Made by a program: the position numbers and the translations under genes
Source of the DNA: Streptomyces sp. NBC_01116
GTDB lineage: Bacteria; Actinomycetota; Actinomycetes; Streptomycetales; Streptomycetaceae
Reading direction: 5' to 3'
DNA: 64,000 bases
Assembly: GCF_041435495.1 (NCBI RefSeq)
Contig: NZ_CP108644.1
Location: 1,240,001 to 1,304,000, forward strand
In this document: one piece after another, positions 26,776 through 33,587 of the stretch
Position numbering within the stretch: the first letter of the stretch is position 1
Layout of the letters: each line of letters begins with the position of its first letter
The notes under the pieces: generated by a model
What the model was told of the DNA's origin: nothing
Databases searched by the model: none
The model's input: the letters and a program-made list of their open reading frames with translations, nothing else

Positions 26776-28001
26776 TGACCGAGGACATCACCGGGCCCCA
26801 TCGGTACCGCAACAACCGGAAGATGGTGCCCGCAGGTGAGGCCGCGTGGGGCCTGTCCCGCAAGCACGGGATGCTCGGCCTCGTGGTCGAGGCCGTCGAA
26901 GGGCAGAACCGGCTGCGCGACATCCGCACCGGGCACGAGTTCGCCAACCTGTCGTCCTGCTCGTACCTGGGCCTCAACAGCCACCCCACGGTGGTCGAGG
27001 CCGGACGGGCCGCGCTGGAGGAGGAGCGGATCACCGGGCTGTCCATGGGCGAGTTCCGGATCCGGCTCGGCATCATGGAACGGCTGGAGGAGGAGCTCGC
27101 GGAGCACTTCGGCGCCCATGTCCTGCCCTCGGTGTCCTGCGGGGTGCTCAGCTCGGCGATCCTGCCGTTGCTCGCCTCCGGGCATCTCACCGACGGCGAG
27201 CCCCTCGTCGTGGTCCTCGACCGGTTCGCGCACTTCTCCCTGAACTTCCTCAAGCCCGTTCTCGCCGACGAGACGCTGGTGCTGACCTGTCCCCACAACG
27301 ACATGCAGTACCTGGAGGACGTCTGCAAGCGGTATCCGCGGGTGGCCTACGTCGCCGAAGGCGCCTACTCCACCGGCGGGCAGGCGGACCTGAAGGGGAT
27401 CAAGGACCTCCAGGACCGGTACGGGATGTTCGTCTACCTCGACGACTCCCACGCGCTGTCGGCCGTGGGCGAGCGCGGTGAAGGATACGCGCGCACCGTG
27501 TTCGACACCCTCGGCTCCCGCACAATCGTCGTCGCCTCGATCGCCAAGGCGTTCGGCAGCACCGGCGGCATCGCCATGGTCGGCGACCGCGAGATGTTCG
27601 AACTCCTCTACCGGTCCGGGCCGCTGGCCTGGTCCCAGGGGTTGCGGACCGCCGCGGTCGGCACCACCCTCGGGGCCCTGGAGGTCCACCGGAGCCCGGA
27701 GCTCGGCCTGCGACAGCGACGACTCGCCCAGAACATCGCCCTCTTCGACGAGCGGCTGCGCGACCACGGCCTGCGGGGCGCCGGATCGCACATCAAGTTC
27801 GTCACCGTCGGCGACAACGACCGGGCGGTACGGCTGTCGACCGAGCTCTACCGGCGCGGCTACTACTGCTCCGCGATGTTCTTCCCGATCGTGGCGCAGG
27901 GGCAGGCGGGCGTGCGGATGATGCTGCGCGGCGACATGCCGGCGGAGCTGACCGAACGTTTCGCGGCGGACCTCCTCGACGTGCTGGCGGAGCTCTCATG
28001 A
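26775..28001 (+). CDS. PLP-dependent alpha-oxoamine synthase (AONS/KBL/SPT-like)
   Basis: This 408-residue fold type I PLP enzyme joins an amino acid and an acyl-CoA with loss of CO2, giving an alpha-aminoketone. Family marks are LSSCSYLGLNSHP near the N-terminus, DDSHALSAVGERGEG (cofactor-ring aspartate and histidine), and the lysine that binds PLP in VASIAKAFGSTGG (K258). Relatives include 8-amino-7-oxononanoate synthase, glycine C-acetyltransferase and KtmF of ketomemicin synthesis. There are no biotin genes nearby. The ATG overlaps the esterase stop by one base and its own stop overlaps the next gene. It is probably the central C-C bond-forming step of the cluster. Confidence 0.9.
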   Translation: MTEDITGPHRYRNNRKMVPAGEAAWGLSRKHGMLGLVVEAVEGQNRLRDIRTGHEFANLSSCSYLGLNSHPTVVEAGRAALEEERITGLSMGEFRIRLGIMERLEEELAEHFGAHVLPSVSCGVLSSAILPLLASGHLTDGEPLVVVLDRFAHFSLNFLKPVLADETLVLTCPHNDMQYLEDVCKRYPRVAYVAEGAYSTGGQADLKGIKDLQDRYGMFVYLDDSHALSAVGERGEGYARTVFDTLGSRTIVVASIAKAFGSTGGIAMVGDREMFELLYRSGPLAWSQGLRTAAVGTTLGALEVHRSPELGLRQRRLAQNIALFDERLRDHGLRGAGSHIKFVTVGDNDRAVRLSTELYRRGYYCSAMFFPIVAQGQAGVRMMLRGDMPAELTERFAADLLDVLAELS

Positions 28002-28891
28002 CCCCCGCGGGCACGGACCACGACGGGTCCGACGTGGCGGCCGTGGCCGCGCTGATGCGCGAGAGCCTGCGCAGCGGCGCGGTGCGGAGGATGGCCGTAC
28101 CGCTGCGGCAGGTCGTCGACGACGGCCGCGGCACCAGATTCCTGTCCATGCCAGCCGTCAGCGCCGACCACGGGCTGTGCGTCAACAAGACCGCCACCAT
28201 CACCGACGGTCCGGGCCCGACCGTGACGTCCGTGGTCCCGGTGTTCTCCACCGCGACCGGGGAGCTCCTCGGGGTGCTGGACGGCGCGGCCGTCACCAAC
28301 CTCAAGTGCGCGGCCGTGACGGCGCTGGTCACCGACGCCTGCGCGGCCCCGGGCAGCGCCGTCCTCGGGATCGTCGGATCGGGGGTGCAGGCGTGGCAGC
28401 AGTACCTCGGGGTGACGGCGGTGCGCCGGATCACCGAGGTACGGGTCCACTCCCGCACCCCCGAGCACGCCGGGATCCTGTGCGAGCGCATCCGGCGCGC
28501 CGATCCGGGCGTACGCGCCCTGGTCGGCGCGTCGGCCGAGGAGGCGACCGCGGGAGCGGATGTCGTCTCGACGGCGACGACCTCCGTACGGCCGCTGCCG
28601 ATCGCCGCCGAACTGCCGGAGCACGTGCACATCAACTGCATGGGCGCGCACACCACCGAGTCCCGGGAGCTGCCGCGCTCGCTCCTGGCCGCCGCCACGC
28701 TGGTCGTCGAGGACAGGGCGATCGCGGTGGCCGAGGCCGGGGAGATCCACCGTACGGCGATCGACCTGGAGTCCCTGGAGACCGGCGGGCACCACGGACT
28801 CGACCGCCGCCGGACCGTCTTCAGCTCCACCGGGCACGCCTCGCTGGACCTGATCACCTGCGCCCATCTGGTGGCGCGGCCACACCGTTGA
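27998..28891 (+). CDS. Ornithine cyclodeaminase/mu-crystallin family protein
   Basis: This 297-residue protein has the OCD/mu-crystallin fold. The substrate half has MAVPLRQVVDDGRGTRFLSMPA and a lysine in NLKCAAVTAL. The Rossmann half has LGIVGSGVQAWQQYLG, binding NAD(P). Members either deaminate ornithine to proline or reduce cyclic imines and ketimines. Since the preceding enzyme should give an aminoketone, which can cyclise or condense to an imine, an imine reductase role is attractive; this is inference. It starts in a 4-base overlap with the synthase stop. Confidence 0.87.
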   Translation: MTPAGTDHDGSDVAAVAALMRESLRSGAVRRMAVPLRQVVDDGRGTRFLSMPAVSADHGLCVNKTATITDGPGPTVTSVVPVFSTATGELLGVLDGAAVTNLKCAAVTALVTDACAAPGSAVLGIVGSGVQAWQQYLGVTAVRRITEVRVHSRTPEHAGILCERIRRADPGVRALVGASAEEATAGADVVSTATTSVRPLPIAAELPEHVHINCMGAHTTESRELPRSLLAAATLVVEDRAIAVAEAGEIHRTAIDLESLETGGHHGLDRRRTVFSSTGHASLDLITCAHLVARPHR

Positions 28892-28932
28892 CCGAGCGGT
28901 CAGCGCTGACCGGAACGAAAGGACGGCCGTAC

Positions 28933-29139
28933 GTGGCACACGTCGGCACGGAAGAGACCACGGGGTCGCACGAGGACGGAGAACCGGCGGGGGCGGCCGC
29001 CGACCGGGAGTTCGACGCGGCTCTCGCCCGCCTCGGCATCGAGATGCCGCCGGACCTGGCGCCCGGAGTCCTGGCCGGACACCGCTCGCTGCGCGCGATG
29101 AACCGACTGCTGCGGGACGTGGAGATCGCCGATGTCTGA
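28933..29139 (+). CDS. Small AtzG-like (DUF4089) protein
   Basis: This 68-residue frame begins with GTG at 28933, with AAAGGA about 11 bases upstream, and ends overlapping the amidase start by 8 bases. The C-terminal half reads ALARLGIEMPPDLAPGVLAG followed by HRSLRAMNRLL. This matches the AtzG/DUF4089 pattern (LxLxIPPxxxPGVLAN, then a short helix). AtzG proteins are obligate partners of the amidase AtzE, analogous to GatC with GatA. The first 25 residues are acidic and look disordered. It is easily missed because it is short and lies inside a longer shadow frame. Confidence 0.8.
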   Translation: MAHVGTEETTGSHEDGEPAGAAADREFDAALARLGIEMPPDLAPGVLAGHRSLRAMNRLLRDVEIADV

Positions 29140-30598
29140 CACCGCCCCCGTCCGGCCGGGCCCACGGCCCGACGTAGCCGAACCGCGCGAAGCCCCGGGC
29201 CTGTCCGGGCTGTCCGTGGCGGAGGCCGGTGCGCGGCTGCGCGCCGGGACGCTCACGTCGGTGGAGCTGGTGGAGCACGCGCTGAGCCTGATCGACGCGT
29301 ACGACGCCGAGCTGCACGCGTTCGTCCTGGTCACCCGTGACCTCGCGCTGCGGCGCGCGGCGCGGGCGGACCGGGAGCTGCGCGACGGCGTCGACCGCGG
29401 GCCGCTGCACGGCATCCCGTACGCGCTGAAGGACATCCTCGCCGCCGAGGGCCTGCCCACCACCAACCACTCGCGGCTGACCCTCACCGACCTCGCCACC
29501 GAGGACAGCACCGTGGAGGCCCGGCTGCGGGCCGGCGGCGCGGTGCTGCTGGGCAAGCTGGCCACCTACGAGTTCGCGTTCGGCGGACCGAGTACCGACC
29601 TGCCCTTCCCGCCGGCGGGCAACCCCTGGAACCGCGAGCACATCCCCAGCGGCTCCTCGTCGGGAGCGGGCGCCGCGGTGGCGGCCGGGTTCCTCCGCGT
29701 CGCCTTCGGGTCCGACACCGCCGGCTCGCTGCGCGGCCCGGCGTTCCACTGCGGGGCCGTCGGCCTCAAGCCCACCTACGGCAGCGTCTCGGGCCACGGC
29801 GCCACCCCGCTGGCGCCCACCATGGACCACTTCGGGCCCCTCGCCTGGACGGTGGCCGACGCCGCCGCCGCCCTCCAGGTGGTCGCGGGGCCCGACCCCA
29901 GGGACCCGCGCACCCGCGAGGCGCCGACGCCCGACTTCCTCGGCTCGCTGAGCGGGGAGGTCCGCGGCCTGCGCGTGGCGTACTCGAAGGCCTGGTACGC
30001 GTCGGACCCGGGGACCCTTCCGGAGATCACCGAGAGCATCGACCGGGCCCTGGCCCACCTCGACCGGCTCGGCGCCGTCGTCGAGGAGTGCGAGCTGCCG
30101 CCGTACGAGCTGTTCGACGCCTGCGGCCGGGTCATCCTGATGGCGGAGGGGTTCGCCGTGCACCGGGAGAACCTGCGCCGCGCGCCGCGGTCCTTCGGCC
30201 GCTACACCTACCAGAAACTGATGCCCGGCGCGGGGGTCGGCGCCGACGAGCTCCAGCGGGCCCGCCAGGTCCGCGACAGCCTCGCCGCGGCGCTCGACCG
30301 GCGGGTCTTCGCCTCCCACGACCTGCTGATCACGGCGTGCGGTCAGACCACCGCGGCCCGGATCGACGCCTTCGGCGCCGACTGGCCCCCGCCGAAGCTG
30401 GCCAACGACATGCAGACCATCCCGTTCGCCGTCACCGGACACCCCGCGATGTCCCTGCCCCTCGGGTTCGCCGGCAACGGTCTGCCCATCGGTGTGCAGC
30501 TCGTGGGGCCCGCCTACGGCGAGGCGAGCCTGTTCCGGGCCGGCCTCGCCCTGGAGGCCGAGTTCGGCCGACGGGACACCCGTCCGGTGCCGGCATGA
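29132..30598 (+). CDS. Amidase-signature hydrolase (AtzE-like)
   Basis: This 488-residue protein has the Ser-cisSer-Lys triad of the amidase signature family: the lysine K100 in PYALKDILA, the Gly/Ser-rich SGSSSGAGAAVAAG, and GSDTAGSLRGPAF with the nucleophile serine. Family members hydrolyse or transfer amides (GatA, AtzE, fatty acid amide hydrolase). It is preceded by and overlaps an AtzG-like small protein, which makes an AtzE-type two-component enzyme likely and argues against a GatA role, since gatB and gatC are absent. Its job may be to trim an amide or carbamoyl group from the product. Confidence 0.88.
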   Translation: MSDTAPVRPGPRPDVAEPREAPGLSGLSVAEAGARLRAGTLTSVELVEHALSLIDAYDAELHAFVLVTRDLALRRAARADRELRDGVDRGPLHGIPYALKDILAAEGLPTTNHSRLTLTDLATEDSTVEARLRAGGAVLLGKLATYEFAFGGPSTDLPFPPAGNPWNREHIPSGSSSGAGAAVAAGFLRVAFGSDTAGSLRGPAFHCGAVGLKPTYGSVSGHGATPLAPTMDHFGPLAWTVADAAAALQVVAGPDPRDPRTREAPTPDFLGSLSGEVRGLRVAYSKAWYASDPGTLPEITESIDRALAHLDRLGAVVEECELPPYELFDACGRVILMAEGFAVHRENLRRAPRSFGRYTYQKLMPGAGVGADELQRARQVRDSLAAALDRRVFASHDLLITACGQTTAARIDAFGADWPPPKLANDMQTIPFAVTGHPAMSLPLGFAGNGLPIGVQLVGPAYGEASLFRAGLALEAEFGRRDTRPVPA

Positions 30599-30643
30599 GA
30601 CGGCGGTCCCGCCCTTCGGCGACCCGTCGGCAGAAGGGCTGAG

Positions 30644-31879
30644 GTGAACGACCGCACTCGCCCCCCGCTCCCCGCCGGCTTCTGGTGGCTGTGGACCGCG
30701 ACGCTGGTGAACCGGTTCGGCCTGTTCGTCATGCCGTTCCTGTCGCTCTACCTCGCCGTGGAGCGGGGCTACTCCGCCACGTACGCGGGCCTGGTGATCT
30801 CGTTGTACGGACTCGGCGGGATAGCCGGATCGCTGATCGGCGGGTCGCTCAGCGACCGGTGGGGCAGGCGGCCCACGCTGCTCACCGGGCAGCTGGGCGC
30901 CGCCGCGTTCACCCTGGCCCTGGGACTCGCCGAACAGCCCGTGACGATCGCGGCGTGCGTCACCGTGCTGGGCGTCGCGCTGAAGGTGTCGCAGCCCGCG
31001 ATCGGGGCGATGCTCGCGGACCTGGTCCCCGAGGAGTCCCGGCCCCGGGCCTACTCGCTCAACTACTGGGCGCTCAACCTCGGATTCTCCGTCTCCGCCC
31101 TGTCGGCGGGCACCCTCGCCGCCTTCGGCTACCTGACCCTGTTCGTGGTGGACGCCGCCAGCACCCTGCTGTGCGCGGTGCTGGTCTTCTGGCGGATTCC
31201 CGAGACCCTGCCGGCGAAGCTCCGCACGGAACCGTCCGCGGCGGCGGCCCCGCGCACGTCCCTGGCCGCCGTGGTCCGCGACCGCCGGTTCATGTGTCTG
31301 GCCGGATTGAACCTCCTGGTGGTCACCGTCTTCACGCAGCGGCACCTGGCACTGCCGCTGTCCATCGCCGAATCCGGCCTGTCCACCGCGGACTACGGGA
31401 TCGTGGCCGGGGTCAACGGCGTCATGATCGTCACTCTGCAGCTCGCCGTCACCCGCTTCACCCAGCACCGGCCAGCCGGTTGGGTGCTGGCCTGCGGGGC
31501 GCTGCTGATCGCGCTCAGTTCGGTGCTCAACGGACACGCCGGCACCGTGCTGCTGTACTGCTGCGCCGCCGTCGTCTACACCCTCGGTGAGATCGCCTAC
31601 GTACCCACCAGCGAGGCGCAGGTGCCCGCCATGGCTCCGGAGCACGCACGTGGCCGCTACGAGGGCGTGATGGTCCTGACCTGGGCCGTCGGCGGCTTCG
31701 TGGCACCGCTGACGAGCGGTCTGATCATCGACGCCCACGGCACGGACACCCTCTGGGCGGGGTGCGCGGTGATCGGCGCGCTCGCGGCCGTCGGTTACGT
31801 CGCGTTGCTGCGGCCGCGCCGCGGGAAGGACGACGCCCCCGGACCCGCACGAGCCCTCCGGTCCACGCAGGCCCCCTAG
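30644..31879 (+). CDS. MFS transporter (last gene of the operon)
   Basis: This 411-residue transporter has twelve predicted helices with the MFS signature GGSLSDRWGRRPTLLTGQ. It starts with GTG at 30644, 45 bases after the amidase, on the same strand. It is a second candidate exporter for the cluster, besides the DHA2-type protein divergent from the operon. The stop codon TAG at 31877-31879 lies inside the left terminal repeat of a MITE-like element, so the present C-terminus (ending ALRSTQAP) may have been set by the insertion. The final residues are hydrophilic, so function is probably kept. Confidence 0.87.
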   Translation: MNDRTRPPLPAGFWWLWTATLVNRFGLFVMPFLSLYLAVERGYSATYAGLVISLYGLGGIAGSLIGGSLSDRWGRRPTLLTGQLGAAAFTLALGLAEQPVTIAACVTVLGVALKVSQPAIGAMLADLVPEESRPRAYSLNYWALNLGFSVSALSAGTLAAFGYLTLFVVDAASTLLCAVLVFWRIPETLPAKLRTEPSAAAAPRTSLAAVVRDRRFMCLAGLNLLVVTVFTQRHLALPLSIAESGLSTADYGIVAGVNGVMIVTLQLAVTRFTQHRPAGWVLACGALLIALSSVLNGHAGTVLLYCCAAVVYTLGEIAYVPTSEAQVPAMAPEHARGRYEGVMVLTWAVGGFVAPLTSGLIIDAHGTDTLWAGCAVIGALAAVGYVALLRPRRGKDDAPGPARALRSTQAP

Positions 31880-32095
31880 GGCGTATTTCGAAAGTCCCGC
31901 CTGCTCGGCGACGCCTGGCACTTCCCCAAGCTCCCGGCTTCGCTCGAGCAGGGGAGGCCCCATCCCTCGCCGCGTTGTCGGGATCGCCCCGATACATCCA
32001 GTATCGGGGCGACCCTCCGCCTTGCGATCGCACGCACCAGACGCCGCCGAGCCCGCCCTCCGGGCGGACGGCGCTACTTTCGAAACACGCCCTAG
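31876..32095. mobile_element. MITE-like palindromic element, copy 1
   Basis: The element is 220 bp with 20-bp terminal inverted repeats: CTAGGGCGTATTTCGAAAGT (31876-31895) and its complement at 32076-32095 with one mismatch. There is no coding capacity. The core contains CGCCGCGTTGTCGG, a small inverted repeat around CCCCGATACATCC, and CTCCGCCTTGCGAT. A related core recurs at 53062-53227. The ends share a TAGGG pattern with CTAG at the border, as expected for non-autonomous relatives of TA-targeting elements such as IS630/Tc1; this class is inferred. It fills the gap between the operon and the ATP-grasp gene. Confidence 0.8.
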
Positions 32096-32143
32096 GCCCT
32101 GCGGCCCCCAGTCCGCACAGCCTTCTAGCAGGAGTGGAAAGAC

Positions 32144-33496
32144 ATGGAAGACACCTCGACGACCTCGCGGGCAGCGGCCTCGCGGAGGCCGCACGTGACG
32201 GACCCCCGCAGGCTCCTCAACGCGTTCGACCACCAGTTCCGGGGCTTCAGGACCTTCTGGTTCGACCGGATCGCCCCGGCCGGTCCCGTCGTCCTGCCCG
32301 CGGCGCTGGGCGCCGAACTGGAGGACGCGATCGGCTACTTGGCCGACCTGCTGCGGCGGGCGGTGCACCACCTGGGCGACGACTGCGTCTCCCGGCACCG
32401 GGCGCTGGGCCTGGACGAGCGGCTGACGGAGTTCTACGGGGACGAGGAGTTCGAGAACGCCTACGCGACGGTCATGGGCCGACCGGACGTGATCCTCACC
32501 GACGCCGGATGGAAGTTCATCGAGTTCAACTTCTGCTCGTCCACCGGCGGTCAGGTCTACGTCCACCTCCTCAACGAGCTGTGGCGGCAGCTCCTGCCCG
32601 ACGACGCCCTGAGCACCCTCACGCTCGCCGATCCGCTCAAGACACGCGGGGACATGCTGCGCACCGTCCTCGACGACCTCGGTCTGGAACCGTACGTCGC
32701 GCTCGTCGGCCATCTCCCGGACGTCTTCCTCTCCGACTCCGGGGGGAACCGGAGGTACTACGAGATCGAGGCCGACGCCCTGCGGAAGTCGGGCATCAGG
32801 GCGGAGTACTTCGAGACGGACGAGTTCATCGACGCCCTCGGCTCCCGCCGGGGCGAGTTCCCGCTGGTCCTGGAGCGGACCGTGCCACAGGAGTGGATCG
32901 ACGCCGGCCGGGAGATCGGACCGCTGCTGACGATCAGGAAGTGCGGCGCCGCGGTGCTGACGCCGCAGAGTTCCTACCAGGCGGCGAACAAGCAGCTCTT
33001 CGCCCTGCTGTCCCAGGGGCAGGACTGGATGAGCGACCGGGACCGGGAGTTCGTGCGGCGGTACATCCCCTGGTCGCGCTCGGTCCGGGAGGAGACCGTC
33101 GAGTACCGGGGCACGTCCTGGAAGCTGGACGAACTGCTGCGCGGGCGCCGGGCGGACTTCGTCCTGAAGCGCTCCGACGGCGACCAGAACTTCGACGTGC
33201 ACATCGGCGCGCTGACCGACGCGTCCACCTGGGAGGACGTCATCGCCAAGGCCCGCGAGGCCGGCACCTGGATAGCGCAGGAGACCGTCCACAGCACCGA
33301 GATCCACGCGGACGTCCTCGACTGCGACCGGGGCGAACACCTCGGCATCGCGACGCGCGCGGTGTTCGGCCCCCTGTTCATGGGCGGACGCATGACCGGA
33401 TGCGGGGTGCGCTACGACGTACCCGCCCCGGGCGGCTCCGCACCGCGGGCGGCGGGATCGAGCATCCTGGGGTCCGTCGGCTGGCAGGCGGGCTGA
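32144..33496 (+). CDS. ATP-grasp-type ligase (circularly permuted class)
   Basis: This 450-residue protein starts at the ATG at 32144 with AGGAG about 10 bases upstream. Key segments are KFIEFNFCSSTGGQVY (about 125-140), the ATP-binding strand ADFVLKRSDGDQNFDVHIG (about 338-356), and AGTWIAQETV (about 378-387). The last two recall the ATP-grasp of circularly permuted ligases, which join a carboxylate to an amine via an acyl phosphate. Such stand-alone ligases make amide bonds in pheganomycin- and ketomemicin-type pathways. It is now separated from the operon by the MITE-like element and may depend on read-through or an internal promoter. No close homologue is named with confidence. Confidence 0.75.
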   Translation: MEDTSTTSRAAASRRPHVTDPRRLLNAFDHQFRGFRTFWFDRIAPAGPVVLPAALGAELEDAIGYLADLLRRAVHHLGDDCVSRHRALGLDERLTEFYGDEEFENAYATVMGRPDVILTDAGWKFIEFNFCSSTGGQVYVHLLNELWRQLLPDDALSTLTLADPLKTRGDMLRTVLDDLGLEPYVALVGHLPDVFLSDSGGNRRYYEIEADALRKSGIRAEYFETDEFIDALGSRRGEFPLVLERTVPQEWIDAGREIGPLLTIRKCGAAVLTPQSSYQAANKQLFALLSQGQDWMSDRDREFVRRYIPWSRSVREETVEYRGTSWKLDELLRGRRADFVLKRSDGDQNFDVHIGALTDASTWEDVIAKAREAGTWIAQETVHSTEIHADVLDCDRGEHLGIATRAVFGPLFMGGRMTGCGVRYDVPAPGGSAPRAAGSSILGSVGWQAG

Positions 33497-33513
33497 CCGG
33501 GACGCCCGTCCCG

Positions 33514-33569
33514 TGTCCGGGCCGGGACCGCCGGCGGATTCCGCCGGTGGGCCGGTCCCGGCCCGGACA
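33514..33569. terminator. Long bidirectional terminator
   Basis: A perfect 17-bp stem (33514-33530 with 33553-33569) encloses a second hairpin, CCGGCGGA/TCCGCCGG. It separates the converging ATP-grasp and LuxR-type genes and marks the end of the plus-strand cluster. Confidence 0.85.
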
Positions 33570-33587
33570 TCCTGCCGGACGTCCCGG

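Noticed and set aside
29132..30598. Amidase as GatA of the tRNA amidotransferase
   Set aside because: gatB and gatC are absent, and the preceding small protein matches AtzG rather than GatC.
27863..33340. An 1825-residue open frame on the minus strand
   Set aside because: It is the antisense shadow of the plus-strand cluster genes. It has repetitive Ala/Gly/Arg/Val composition, no family motifs and no ribosome binding site, and the opposite strand holds well-supported enzymes.
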